From JACVCS01 sp038328575 (GTDB lineage Bacteria > Planctomycetota > Phycisphaerae > Phycisphaerales > UBA1924): a stretch of 64,000 nt of DNA. The notes under the pieces were generated by a model that was not told the origin of the DNA, ran no database searches, and saw only the letters and a list, made by a program, of their open reading frames with translations. The DNA lies in NCBI GenBank assembly GCA_038328575.1, contig JBBQMD010000008.1, positions 1 through 64,000 of the forward strand, read 5' to 3'. Of the stretch, positions 34,998 to 44,634 are shown piece by piece; within the stretch, counting starts at the first letter, position 1, and each line of letters starts with the position of its first letter. Position numbers and translations under genes: made by a program.

Positions 34998-37349
34998 ATG
35001 TCGCACGCCTTCCCCGCGACGCCCGCGCGCCGGGGTGTGTGGGCATTGCTGGCGATTGTGCTGGGCGTGCTCGCGGCCCGCTGGATGAGCGATGTGAGCG
35101 CGGGCGGTGAAGCGGTGTCGCCAGCCGCGTGCTTTGGGCTCGTGTGCTTACTGAGCGCGATCGGAGCGCTGCTGCCATGGCGCGGGGCCGTCGGCGTTCT
35201 TTGGCTCGCGGCGTTCTTCGTCGGCGCTGGCGCTTGGTCGCTGCGGATCGACCACGCGCCTTCAGACCCGCTCCGCGAGTTACTGGCGAGCAGAACCCGC
35301 GAAGCGACAACCAGGAGCGATGCGCGTTCGGCAGACAATGCGGGCGCGATCCCGATCACACTGGTGGGCGTGCTGCGAGCCGACCCGCGTGTGTACGCGT
35401 CGCCCGAGTCATGGTCCGACGTCGCGTGGTCTCCCGGGGTCTTCACGCGACTGGAGGTGCGCGTGCGCCGCGCGAGCGACCCCGGCGCGACGCAGCGCGA
35501 GATGGTCTTAAGCGCCGGCACCGTCAGCGTCGTGATGCAGGGGTCGTGGCGCGCCGCGCGCGCCGGCGAGCTGGTGCGTGTGACCGGCGAGCTGCGTCCG
35601 CATCCCGGCCCGCGGCTTGCAGGCGATACAGACTATCGCCCGCGCCACGCGCAAGCGGACGAGCTCGGGGTCGTGCTCGGCTCGTCGTGCGAGACGATCA
35701 GCGCGGGCAGCGACGACGCTGATCACGAACACATGTCTGAGCGGATAGAGCGTGCGTGGCTCGCGGGGCTCGGTGCGCTAAGACGCGGGGCCCACGCCGG
35801 GATGATGCTCGACGCCCAGACAGGAGCGTTGCACGCACAACACGACAGCGCGGCCGGCGCGCGGGCGCTCATCGCCGCGATGCTCCTAGGCGACGAGAGC
35901 GCGGCGCTGGCGCCGATCAACGAATCCTTCGCGCGCCTGGGGCTGATTCACGCCCTCTCGATCAGCGGGTTTCATCTGGCGCTGCTGGCCGGGCTGACGC
36001 TGCTGGTCTTGCGACTGATCGCAGATTTCGGGCGGTGGGAGTACGCGATCGTCGGCGCGGTCGTTGCAACGTACGTGCTCATCGTGCCCGCTGACGCACC
36101 GGTCGTGCGCAGCGCCGCGATGATCGGCGCGTTCCTGCTGGCCTCGGCGCTCGGGCGGGCGCACGATGGCGTCAACACGCTGGCGTGGATCGCCTGCGGC
36201 CTGCTGCTGGCGCGCCCGGCGGATCTGCTTTCGCCGGGCTTTCAACTCAGCGTCGGCGTGACCGCGGCTTTGCTCTGGCTCTCGCCTTGGGCTCAGCGCA
36301 TGATCGCAGAGCCGGAGCTCGCGGGTGTCCGGCGCTCGCCCCTGCAGCGCGCCGGGCTGTGGCTGAAGGGTGCCGCGATTTCCGCAGTGAGCACGGCGCT
36401 GGTCGCGTGGCTCGTGAGCGCGCCGACAGTGATTGATCACACGGGCATGACCGGCCCGATGGGCTTTGTCTCCAGTCTGGTGGCGTTGCCCCTGCTGACG
36501 CTGACGCTGGTCTGCTCGTATCTGGCGCTGGGCGCGGGCGTGGTGTCGGCGGGCCTGACGGCGCTCGTGCCAGCATCAGCCGCTTCCGTGGTTAGCGCGC
36601 CAGCGTCGCTGCTTTGGTCGCTCACGGAGTGGCTCGCAAGCCGGAGTCTGGACGTCGCAGCGATGCTCGATCAAGTGCCGGGCGGCACGGTGAACTGGCC
36701 GCCGGCGCCGACGTGGTGGACGATCCTGGCGACCGTGAGCGTGTGCGCCGTGTTTCGTTGGGGGCGGAGCAAGCCGCTGCTGCCAGCGATCGGGCTTGGC
36801 ATCAGCGTTCTGTATATCGCGCTGGCGGTGTGGTGGCCCGGGCTGGTGCGTGATGATCGCGCCGGGCGTGTGATCGCGATTGATGTCGGGCGCGGGCGGT
36901 GCGTGGTGATCCGCGGGGATCGCACGGGCGTCGTGGTGGTGGACGCTGGGAGCACCTCGCCTTCAACGTCCAGCGCGATCCCCAGGTTGGCTTGGAGCGC
37001 GACACGAATCCTCGGCGCCCGCGAGGCTACGACGTTGATCCTCACGCGCGCTAGCGCCGATCGTGCCAGCGCGGCCGTGCGTGTTGCGAGCAGGCTCGGC
37101 GTGAATCAGGTGATGGTCGGCCAGTCGTTCCTTGACGTCAGCGCCGCGCGGCCGATTGGCGCGCCGGCGCGGGTGCTTCGTGAGTTTGAGCAGGCCAGCG
37201 TTCGCGTCAGCGCGATGCGGCCGGGCGACACACTCGTGGTGGACGATCTGCGGGTCGTGTGCGTTGAGGGCGAAGCAGGGGAGATCGGCGTGGAGGTGTT
37301 CGCGGGCGGGCAAGAGATCTGGCGAAGCGAGCTGGTAAGACACAAGTGA
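34998..37349 (+). CDS. comEC: ComEC/Rec2-type DNA-uptake channel protein
   Basis: ComEC is the inner-membrane channel for transforming DNA. The 783-residue protein has N-terminal helices with an OB-like DUF4131 region. The Competence domain starts with ALIAAMLLGDESAALAPINESF and LIHALSISGFHLALLAG, the strongest family signature, and includes VVRSAAMIGAFLLASALGR. The C-terminal part (from about residue 620) has the start of the metallo-beta-lactamase domain (VIAIDVGRGRCVVIRG and VVVVDAGS). The zinc motif HxHxDH, however, is replaced by TRASADRAS, so this domain is probably inactive. ATG 34998 is the likely start; a GTG at 34974 would add eight residues. The stop lies one base from the stop of the next, convergent gene. 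Confidence 0.9.
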   Translation: MSHAFPATPARRGVWALLAIVLGVLAARWMSDVSAGGEAVSPAACFGLVCLLSAIGALLPWRGAVGVLWLAAFFVGAGAWSLRIDHAPSDPLRELLASRTREATTRSDARSADNAGAIPITLVGVLRADPRVYASPESWSDVAWSPGVFTRLEVRVRRASDPGATQREMVLSAGTVSVVMQGSWRAARAGELVRVTGELRPHPGPRLAGDTDYRPRHAQADELGVVLGSSCETISAGSDDADHEHMSERIERAWLAGLGALRRGAHAGMMLDAQTGALHAQHDSAAGARALIAAMLLGDESAALAPINESFARLGLIHALSISGFHLALLAGLTLLVLRLIADFGRWEYAIVGAVVATYVLIVPADAPVVRSAAMIGAFLLASALGRAHDGVNTLAWIACGLLLARPADLLSPGFQLSVGVTAALLWLSPWAQRMIAEPELAGVRRSPLQRAGLWLKGAAISAVSTALVAWLVSAPTVIDHTGMTGPMGFVSSLVALPLLTLTLVCSYLALGAGVVSAGLTALVPASAASVVSAPASLLWSLTEWLASRSLDVAAMLDQVPGGTVNWPPAPTWWTILATVSVCAVFRWGRSKPLLPAIGLGISVLYIALAVWWPGLVRDDRAGRVIAIDVGRGRCVVIRGDRTGVVVVDAGSTSPSTSSAIPRLAWSATRILGAREATTLILTRASADRASAAVRVASRLGVNQVMVGQSFLDVSAARPIGAPARVLREFEQASVRVSAMRPGDTLVVDDLRVVCVEGEAGEIGVEVFAGGQEIWRSELVRHK

Positions 37350-37350
37350 C

Positions 37351-39477
37351 CTATTGCCCGGCATACTCGCGCGCGATTGCTTCGAGCTCTTTGCGAACGT
37401 TCGCGTCGGTTGTCGTTGGGATGAGCGTCTGCAAATACGCGGCCGCGGCGGGCCGCCCGCGGCGCATCGCAATGAGTTCCGCCCCAGCCTTTGCGTCGCT
37501 GGCCAGCATCGTCGGGCGCGGGTGGGCGGTGAGGACGTCGAGCTGCGTGTCGGCGAGCTTGGTACGGAGCGGCAGCAGCGCCTGCCAGAGCACATCGAGC
37601 GCGCGGTCGTCATCATTGCGCGCGCTCTTCGGGTCGATCGTTCGCGGGAAAAGGGCCGCGATGAGGTCGGTGTCGCCGACGCGATTGGCCGCCAGGAGGA
37701 TGGTGGTCGATACGCCGGGCGTCAGAGCGTCGGGATGCTCGTTCATCACGGCGTGCGCGAGCTTGCACACACCGTCGTCGCGGCCGAGCATCACCAGACC
37801 GTTGATCGCCTCGGCGTAGCGAGACGCTTTGAGATCCGCCGCGACGAGCGCTTGCACGTCCTCCCCCTTCAAGGGCAGCGGCGCGTTTGAACGAGCCATC
37901 GCCGGCGCGCCGGGGCGCGCGAGCGTGATGAGCGGGTCGCCCAGGATGGTGACGCGCCACGGTGGCGCGTCAAAGTGACGGGCCGCGAGGCCCAGGGGCA
38001 CGCCCGCGCTGAGGCGCTTGGCGACTTCCGGCGTGGGGACGAACGCGCTGAGGAACGGCTCGTGTACCGACCCGACGTACGCGTACGCCCCGCGCTCCAG
38101 CCAGCGCCCCGCGATCGTCCAGCGATTGCCCGGGCGCTGCGCGGACCAGGAGTGAATCATGTGTACGAGCAGCGGGCGGCGCGCAAAGGGGATGTCGCCC
38201 GGCGCGCCGAGCGCGCCCTCCAGATCAAACGAATAGAGCAGCCCGCTGGAGTTCATCAGCACCAAGTCCGCATCCAGCGGCAGGCGCGCTGCGCTGCGCC
38301 ACGCGTCAAGCGTGCGCTTGGCGCCGCCAGCGAGCGTGACGCTCCAACCCGCGTTGCGCAGCACTTTGGCACCGTCGCTGGCGGAGTAGGTGTTCCAGGG
38401 CGGGCCGGAGCCGTAGGACTCAAAGAGCCACGCCGACTTGGCGCGACGCGGCAGGAAGATCGCGCTCATCGCGCGCTCGGCGCTCTGGGCCAGCGAGCCG
38501 GTGAGCTGGCCAACGCAGGCGAAGGTGCGCCCGGCGCGCGGGCCGCGCAGCTCGCGCCCGAGCAAGTCAGTGAGCGCGAGCGCCTCGCCGGGCTTGGGCT
38601 TCAGCTGTTGCGGGATGCGCAGGTCGGTGATGTCGGCCTGCGTGAGCGACACGCTCGTCGAGGTGTTTGAGCACAGCGTGATCGCGATGTCCGGCAGCGG
38701 GCGATCGTTCCAGGTCTCGCTATTCCCCGCGGCCTTGGCGCTGGCCAGCACGCTTGCCTGCAACGTGCGGACCTCGTCAACCGTGAGCGCGCCGTCTGGG
38801 CGCATCGGGATCGACGCGCTGATCGGCGTTTGGCCGTGAGCCGAAGCCAGAGCGAGCGCTCCGGGCCAGGCGACGTCCGTCGGGTCATACACCACCACGC
38901 CCAGTGCGCCAGCCGGAAGAGCAGGAGGCGCGGGCGCTGGCGGTGTACCGGCCTTGACGTCGCTCGAGATCGCGCGCGCTGCGACTTCGCGAACGCGCGC
39001 GTCAATCGTCTGCGTGTCCCATGCAACCGCCTTCGCACCCGTCGCGAAGCGAACGACGGACGTGGGCTCGAAAGCGCGCACGAATCGCCCGATGGCGTCC
39101 GCGGCCTGCGAGCTGCCGTCATCGATCAGCACCGGGAAGATGAGCTGTGCGCGCCACGCTTCGATCGCGGCGCAGTACGAGTGAGCGTCGCGGACGACGA
39201 CGACAATCGGAAGCACCGGACGCGCGTGCGTGATCGAGCGCACGCGGTCGCCCAGCGATCTGACCGTCAGGTCGGCGCGAGTCTGGGTGCTGGCGACGGG
39301 GACCGCGGCTTGCGACTGAGCCCGCGCTGAAAGCGAGCACGCGATCAGCACACACGCGGACACGCGCGAGATCGTGCGAGAGAACGATGTGCCTCGCGTG
39401 CTTCGCGACGGTGCGTTCGGAGCGTTGGGAGCGTTGGGTTCGTTCAGAGCGTTTACGGCGTTGACGGCGGCGTTCAT
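37351..39477 (-). CDS. Unknown secreted protein, weakly similar to TIGR03790/C25-like proteins
   Basis: A 708-residue exported protein. The N-terminus is a repetitive Asn-Ala-Pro-rich tract, then a signal-like segment (SRVSACVLIACSLSARAQ). The central part contains LLVHMIHSWSAQ, WLERGAYAYVGSVHEPFLSAF and WRVTILGDPLITL. That arrangement, a terminal GDPL preceded by a 'GA-Y-GS--EP' segment, is seen in planctomycete TIGR03790-type proteins and in caspase-like C25 folds. A catalytic His-Cys pair is not evident. A helical, repeat-like region closes the protein. The start ATG 39477 is favoured because a TATTCT box ends six bases upstream. Peptidase activity is only a guess. Confidence 0.7.
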   Translation of the reverse strand: MNAAVNAVNALNEPNAPNAPNAPSRSTRGTSFSRTISRVSACVLIACSLSARAQSQAAVPVASTQTRADLTVRSLGDRVRSITHARPVLPIVVVVRDAHSYCAAIEAWRAQLIFPVLIDDGSSQAADAIGRFVRAFEPTSVVRFATGAKAVAWDTQTIDARVREVAARAISSDVKAGTPPAPAPPALPAGALGVVVYDPTDVAWPGALALASAHGQTPISASIPMRPDGALTVDEVRTLQASVLASAKAAGNSETWNDRPLPDIAITLCSNTSTSVSLTQADITDLRIPQQLKPKPGEALALTDLLGRELRGPRAGRTFACVGQLTGSLAQSAERAMSAIFLPRRAKSAWLFESYGSGPPWNTYSASDGAKVLRNAGWSVTLAGGAKRTLDAWRSAARLPLDADLVLMNSSGLLYSFDLEGALGAPGDIPFARRPLLVHMIHSWSAQRPGNRWTIAGRWLERGAYAYVGSVHEPFLSAFVPTPEVAKRLSAGVPLGLAARHFDAPPWRVTILGDPLITLARPGAPAMARSNAPLPLKGEDVQALVAADLKASRYAEAINGLVMLGRDDGVCKLAHAVMNEHPDALTPGVSTTILLAANRVGDTDLIAALFPRTIDPKSARNDDDRALDVLWQALLPLRTKLADTQLDVLTAHPRPTMLASDAKAGAELIAMRRGRPAAAAYLQTLIPTTTDANVRKELEAIAREYAGQ

Positions 39478-39483
39478 GCCCGA

Positions 39484-39489
39484 AGAATA
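39484..39489 (-). promoter_or_regulatory. Candidate -10 box (TATTCT) of the secreted-protein gene
   Basis: GGGCTCTATTCT on the minus strand ends six bases before ATG 39477, which has no Shine-Dalgarno. Confidence 0.42.
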
Positions 39490-39505
39490 GAGCCCGTCAA
39501 GAGCC

Positions 39506-42500
39506 CTACCGGCCGGTGAGTTTCGACCAGCGTTCGTCCAATCCCCGAGGTGTCGCGTGCAGCAGCGATGCGACGGGCATCGCTAGCTCCTGGGCAAAGA
39601 GCGAGACGCGATACTCGTGCAGCAGCCAGCGGTACTCGCGCAGGTCCGGCCAGCGCGGGTCGTCAGGGCTCATCGAATCCGCGACCGCGGAAGTGAGTGA
39701 TTCGCGCGTGCGAACATCGGCCGCGAGGCGCCGGTCTCTCTCGACTTGCGGATTTCCGCCGAGCCGAGCGCGGGCGAGTCGCCGGTCCAGCGCCCGCAGG
39801 TAGCGCGGGTACTGACTAAACCAGCGCAGGGGCGTTTTCACCAGAAAGCCCTCGCGAATCAGGGCCAGCAGTTGGCTCATCGCGTCGTCGCGAACCGGCG
39901 CCAGGAACGCCTCCTCCATCGTGCTCAGCGTCATCGCGACGCGCTGGCGCTCGGTGAGCACCTCGTTGAAGAGCTCCGCAGTGACCTTGATCTGGTCGTC
40001 GATCCACGGCTCCGCGGGCTTGAGCCGCCGCCGAAACTCCGCCTGCGCCCGCACCATCGCGCCGTCGCGAACAAACGTCAGCTCGCAGGCGCGCTCCGCG
40101 ATCGCGTCGCGAAGTTGCTCCGGCGTGCCCAATGGCGAGTGCAGCAGCGAGAGTTGCCCGAAGCCCTTGATCGACGAGAGATACTTGCGAAGCTCTTGCG
40201 CAATCGCCAGCCGAAACAAGCGCACCTGCCCAAGCCGATGCGCCTCAAGCGCTTCAGCGCGGCTCGCGAGCAAGCGCAGGGATGCGCCGCCGCCGGCCTC
40301 GGCCCAGATCGCCGGATAGGCCGAGACGCATACGCCGCCCTCGAGCGTGAGCTCGACGCGCTCGGGTAGATCACCAAACGTCCAATCTGTGAGCCCGTCG
40401 ATCTGGTACTCCGGCGCCGGCGTTGACTCGATCGCCCGCGCGAGCTTGCGGTGCAGATGCGTGCGCAGCTCGCCGACATCGCGTCCCTGCGCCAGCGCCC
40501 GCCCGGCGCGATCCTCCACGAGGTAGTTCATGCGCAGATGCGGCTCGAGCGTTGCAGCACCAATGTCCTGCGGATAGACCTCGGTGAGCGCCATCTCGCT
40601 GAGGCGCTGCGAGAGCGCATCGATGAGCGGGCGCGACGGCTGCCACAATCGCTGCGGACCCAACACGATCTCGCGCGCCACCGGCTCAACCGGGCTGAAC
40701 GCGGCCCGCAATCGCTTGGGCAACGAGCGGATCAGCAGCTCGACCTTCTCCACCAGCAACCCCGGAACAAGCCATTGCCCGGGCCGATCGTCGAGGCTCG
40801 GCAGATCGTCGATGGAGAGCACACTGGTGACGCCGTCGTCGTCGGCGCCGGGGTTGTAGAGGTATCGCAGCGAGCTGGTGTGTGAGCCGAGCTCGATAGC
40901 GTCCGGGTAGAGTGTGTCAAGGTCGAGCTCTTCTGGGAGGGCCACGACATCGCTGCGCCGCATGAACAGCAGTCGCGGAGACTCTGCCTCGGCCTCAAAG
41001 CGCCACTTCTCGAACGCCGCGCCGCTGTGAATGTCTTGCGGCACGCGATCGTCAAAGAACGCAAAGCGACGGCTCGTGTCCGCCAGGATGTCGAGCCGGC
41101 GCAGCTTGTGCTGGAGCTGGCGAGCTTCCTGCACGAGTGCTTGGTTGTGCGCCATGAACTCGGCGCGCGTCGGCAATAGCCCCTCGACTAGCGCGTGCTG
41201 GATGAAGATCTCGCGGCTCAGCTTCGGATCGATCGCGCCGAAATGCACGCGCCGCTTCTCCACCAGCACCAGCCCCAGCAAAGACACGCGCTCGTACGCC
41301 ATCACACGCGCCCCGCGCTCGTCATAGTGCGGCTCAAGGTGCGAGCGCTTTAGCAGGTGCGCCCCTGCCTGCTCGATCCACTCCGGCTTCACGCGCGCCA
41401 CCGCCCGCGCGTAGAGCTTCGTGGTGCGGACCAGTTCGCCCGCGACGAGCCAGTCCGGGTTGGCCTTGAAGAGGCCCGAGCCGGGGAAGATCGCGAACTT
41501 CACGCTTCGCGCGCCGTCGTACTCAAAGCCGCCGGATTCTTTACCGCGCTTACCGACGTTGCTGATGAGCCCTGTCAGCATCGCACGATGGATCGCCTCG
41601 TAGAGCGGTGAAATCGGCACGCTCAGCGGCTTCTCCTCGCGCGACGTGCCGGGGATCGGCGCACCATGCAGCTCGCGTCGCTGCGTCTGGCGCGGCAGGA
41701 GCTGATCGCGGCGCGCGTGCCGTCGCTGCTCCTCGCGCCGCGCGTCGTGCCCCTGCCCCGGCGCCTGCCCGTTTGTCCCCGCGCCGGCGAGGTCCACGCT
41801 CCCGCCCGGAAGCTCGCTGATCATCTCCAGCAGTTGGCGATGCACGTCTTCCCACTCGCGCAGACGCACGAACGACAGATACTCCGCACGGCAGAGCTTT
41901 CGCAATCGCGACGAGGTGAGCCGCGCCGATTGATCCTTGTAGTACCACCAGAGCTTGAGAAGGCTGACAAAGTCGCTCAACTCATCGCGGAAGCGTCGGT
42001 GCATCGCGTCGGCCTTCTGCTGCTCCGCGATCGGGCGCTCGCGCGGATCGATGACGCTCATCGCGGCCACGATGATTAACACTTCCTCCAGCGCCCCCAC
42101 CATCGCGCGAGTCTCGCGATCGACGCTTGTGAGCGCCGCAGGCGCGGGCGCGGGGCTGGAGCGCACACCGGCAGACGCGCGCCCGCGCCGACCAGCCTGA
42201 GTCGGCGCGTTCGGCGGGCGCCTTCGCGCCGTGGCCGCGAGCAGCTCGTTCTCGCGAGCCGCGAGGATGATCCGCGCGACCGTCGGCTCGACGGGCAGGC
42301 GTGCCATCAGCACGCCCATCGGCGTCAGCTCGCCAGATTCGTCAACCGCCTGAAGATGCCGCAGCGTCTCGTACGCGTCGGCGATCATCCGCTCGTCCGG
42401 CGGCTCGACAAACGGGAACGTCGCCGGGTCGCCCAAACGCAGGGCCTTCATCTGCAGCAGCACGCTGGCCAGATTCGTGCGATGAATCTCGGGCGTTGTG

Positions 42501-43948
42501 AACTCCGGGCGCGCGTTGAAATCGATCTCCGAGTACAGCCGCACGCAGATCCCCGCCCCGATGCGTCCGCACCGCCCGGCCCGCTGCTGCGCACTTGCGC
42601 GGCTGATCGCCTCGATCGGAAGCCGTTGGATCTTTGTTTTAGGGCTGTAGTGGCTGATGCGAGCAAAGCCGCAATCGATCACCCCGCGAACGCCCGGCAC
42701 GGTGATGCTCGTTTCAGCGATGTTCGTCGCCAGCACGATCCGCCGCTTGGCACCAAGTTGAAACACGCGCATCTGCTCTCCGGCGCTCAGGCGCGCCAGC
42801 AAGGGCAGAATCTCGGCGTGCTTGCCCCAACCCGCTGCTTCTAACAGCTCAATCGTCTCGCGGATCTCGCGCTCGCTGGCCAGAAACACGAGGATGTCTC
42901 CCTCGGTCTCCCCCGCGATCTCCGCAACCGCAGACACGATCGCGTGCTCCATCGTGTCTTCGAGTTCGTCCTCGTCTTGTGCGCTGATCTCGCGATAGCG
43001 GACATCGACGGGATACGTCCGCCCGCTGACGAGAATGATCGGCGCACCATCAAAGTGCTTGCTGAAGCGCTCGGGGTCGATCGTTGCGCTGGTGATGATG
43101 AGCTTGAGGTCGGGCCGCTTGGGCAGGAGTTGGCGCAGGTAGCCCAGGATGAAATCGATGTTCAGCGAGCGCTCGTGCGCCTCGTCGATGATGATGGTGT
43201 CGTACTGCTCAAGCAGCGGGTCGCTCTGCACCTCTGCCAGCAGGATGCCGTCGGTCATGACCTTGACCATCGTCGCGCTGGAGGTCTGATCGCCGAAGCG
43301 GACTTTGTATCCCACAACCTCGCCCAAGCGGGCGCCGAGCTCCTCTGCCAGGCGTGTCGAGACCGAGCGCGCCGCGATGCGCCGGGGCTGCGTGTGCCCG
43401 ATCATCCCGGCGACGCCGCGCCCCGCCGCGATGCAGATCTTCGGGAGCTGTGTGCTCTTTCCGCTGCCGGTCTCGCCGCAGACGATGACGACTTGGTGGC
43501 GGTTGATGGCTTCGACGATTTCTTGTCGTCGCTCGCTGATGGGCAGGTCGGTTGGAAAGACCGGGCGCGGGGCGCTGGCGGCGCGTCGGTCGCGCCGGGC
43601 CTGCGAGCGATCAATGTCGCGCTGCAGACGAATCAACGCCTCTTCAAGCGCTTGCGCGCTCGGGCGTCGATCGGACCGCTCGATCGCAGCGAGACGCTGC
43701 GAGAGGCGGCGCTGGTCCTGGATCATGCACGAGGCGATGCGCTTTCGCTGCGTGTCGGGCGTGGGCCTGGCGCTGGGCGAGCGCTCCGATGGCCTCGGGG
43801 CCGGTTGCGGCTGGCGTGGTTGCTGCTGCTGCCGCGGGTGTTGCTGTTGCTGTTGCTGGTGATGTCCCTGCTGCGGAGCGCGGGAAGCGCCCGCGCGCTT
43901 CGACGCGTCCTCCCTTGGCCCCTCAGATTCGCTCGCGTTCAACGACAT
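39506..43948 (-). CDS. hrpA: DEAH-box RNA helicase HrpA
   Basis: A 1480-residue helicase of the HrpA family, implicated in mRNA processing and rescue of stalled ribosomes in other bacteria. Visible motifs are GETGSGKST (I), TQPRRIAARS (Ia), DEAHERS (II), TSATID (III), LVFLASEREIRE (IV), TNIAETSITVPG (V) and QQRAGRCGR (VI). The HrpA-type C-terminus (DUF3418, long) follows, e.g. FPGSGLFKANPDWLVAGELVRT and LLHEYRVSLFAQELAMPV. An N-terminal tail of about 90 residues is rich in Gln and Pro. A basic Gln/Arg insert also sits in the middle of the protein, after the helicase core. E. coli HrpA has about 1300 residues. No good ribosome site precedes ATG 43948; TACCGT ends ten bases before it. Confidence 0.94.
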   Translation of the reverse strand: MSLNASESEGPREDASKRAGASRAPQQGHHQQQQQQHPRQQQQPRQPQPAPRPSERSPSARPTPDTQRKRIASCMIQDQRRLSQRLAAIERSDRRPSAQALEEALIRLQRDIDRSQARRDRRAASAPRPVFPTDLPISERRQEIVEAINRHQVVIVCGETGSGKSTQLPKICIAAGRGVAGMIGHTQPRRIAARSVSTRLAEELGARLGEVVGYKVRFGDQTSSATMVKVMTDGILLAEVQSDPLLEQYDTIIIDEAHERSLNIDFILGYLRQLLPKRPDLKLIITSATIDPERFSKHFDGAPIILVSGRTYPVDVRYREISAQDEDELEDTMEHAIVSAVAEIAGETEGDILVFLASEREIRETIELLEAAGWGKHAEILPLLARLSAGEQMRVFQLGAKRRIVLATNIAETSITVPGVRGVIDCGFARISHYSPKTKIQRLPIEAISRASAQQRAGRCGRIGAGICVRLYSEIDFNARPEFTTPEIHRTNLASVLLQMKALRLGDPATFPFVEPPDERMIADAYETLRHLQAVDESGELTPMGVLMARLPVEPTVARIILAARENELLAATARRRPPNAPTQAGRRGRASAGVRSSPAPAPAALTSVDRETRAMVGALEEVLIIVAAMSVIDPRERPIAEQQKADAMHRRFRDELSDFVSLLKLWWYYKDQSARLTSSRLRKLCRAEYLSFVRLREWEDVHRQLLEMISELPGGSVDLAGAGTNGQAPGQGHDARREEQRRHARRDQLLPRQTQRRELHGAPIPGTSREEKPLSVPISPLYEAIHRAMLTGLISNVGKRGKESGGFEYDGARSVKFAIFPGSGLFKANPDWLVAGELVRTTKLYARAVARVKPEWIEQAGAHLLKRSHLEPHYDERGARVMAYERVSLLGLVLVEKRRVHFGAIDPKLSREIFIQHALVEGLLPTRAEFMAHNQALVQEARQLQHKLRRLDILADTSRRFAFFDDRVPQDIHSGAAFEKWRFEAEAESPRLLFMRRSDVVALPEELDLDTLYPDAIELGSHTSSLRYLYNPGADDDGVTSVLSIDDLPSLDDRPGQWLVPGLLVEKVELLIRSLPKRLRAAFSPVEPVAREIVLGPQRLWQPSRPLIDALSQRLSEMALTEVYPQDIGAATLEPHLRMNYLVEDRAGRALAQGRDVGELRTHLHRKLARAIESTPAPEYQIDGLTDWTFGDLPERVELTLEGGVCVSAYPAIWAEAGGGASLRLLASRAEALEAHRLGQVRLFRLAIAQELRKYLSSIKGFGQLSLLHSPLGTPEQLRDAIAERACELTFVRDGAMVRAQAEFRRRLKPAEPWIDDQIKVTAELFNEVLTERQRVAMTLSTMEEAFLAPVRDDAMSQLLALIREGFLVKTPLRWFSQYPRYLRALDRRLARARLGGNPQVERDRRLAADVRTRESLTSAVADSMSPDDPRWPDLREYRWLLHEYRVSLFAQELAMPVASLLHATPRGLDERWSKLTGR

Positions 43949-43958
43949 TCCTGTCTCA

Positions 43959-43964
43959 ACGGTA
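43959..43964 (-). promoter_or_regulatory. Candidate -10 box (TACCGT) of hrpA
   Basis: CACTACCGTTGAGACA on the minus strand closely matches CACTACCCTTGAGGACA ahead of mqnA and CATACTGTTGAGACACA ahead of the metal ATPase. It ends ten bases before the hrpA ATG. Confidence 0.38.
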
Positions 43965-44162
43965 GTGCCGGGCTGTGCTGGCAGAAAAACGCCACGCGCC
44001 CGCGTTGAGGCCGGGTGAAATCCGCGCAATGCGGGCGCGATCAAGCCCTCGCGCTCGCGACGATCACATGAGAATCTGAGGTCGGCTCGCCGCGCCGCGC
44101 CCGCGCTGGGGTAAACACCTCAACGGAAAGTTCTCGGGCGTTCGATCCGCCCGAGTGGCGCG

Positions 44163-44432
44163 TCAGAGCTGTTCTTTCAGGTTGGCGCTAGCGCGGAAGC
44201 CACAGGAGATCGACGGCTTGATCTCGATGACTTCTTTGGTGATCGGGCTGACGCCCTTGCGAGCCGGGCGGTTGCGCTTGATAAAGGTTCCGAAGCCGCT
44301 GATCGCGACTTTTTCGTCTTCTTTCAGCCCGCGTGCGATGCAATTGAGCACAGTGTCCACCAGCCGCGCCGCCTCGGCTTTGGTGGTCTTCAGCTCAACG
44401 CCGACGGATTCGATCAGATCAGTCTTGTTCAT
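44163..44432 (-). CDS. HU/IHF-type DNA-binding protein
   Basis: An 89-residue nucleoid protein of the bacterial histone-like family, which bends DNA as a dimer. MNKTDLIESVGVELKTTKAEA and VDTVLNCIARGLKEDEKVAISGFGTF match the helical body and saddle. The beta arm reads RPARKGVSPITKEVIEI. It keeps the DNA-intercalating Pro but changes the usual 'NPxTGE' to 'VSPITKE'. GGAAG precedes ATG 44432. A promoter with a perfect -35 box lies about 60 bases upstream. Confidence 0.93.
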   Translation of the reverse strand: MNKTDLIESVGVELKTTKAEAARLVDTVLNCIARGLKEDEKVAISGFGTFIKRNRPARKGVSPITKEVIEIKPSISCGFRASANLKEQL

Positions 44433-44492
44433 GAGCCGCACTTCCCCGTTCACTCTCGCGCGCAGCTCCGCCGCGCGACACATCACTCTTTG

Positions 44493-44520
44493 AGACTAGC
44501 ACGAAAACGCCGGTTGTCAA
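44493..44520 (-). promoter_or_regulatory. Promoter of the HU-type gene
   Basis: On the minus strand: TTGACA (44515-44520), a 16-base spacer ending in TGC (an extended -10 element), then TAGTCT (44493-44498). Transcription would start around 44486, some 54 bases before the ATG. It is the best sigma-70-like promoter I see in the window. Confidence 0.65.
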
Positions 44521-44628
44521 TCTGGGTAATACCAGAAGCTGAAGGTTACGCGTTCATATTGAAGTTTGTGAAAGCGGGTTTCGCGCTCGAACAGCGCGAG
44601 TTTGATGTTCGATTCCCGCAGCCCGGTG

Positions 44629-44634
44629 TACACT
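44629..44634 (+). promoter_or_regulatory. Candidate -10 box (TACACT) of clpS
   Basis: GTGTACACT ends seven bases before ATG 44642 and one base before ATG 44636. This favours 44642 as the start of a leaderless message. Confidence 0.38.
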
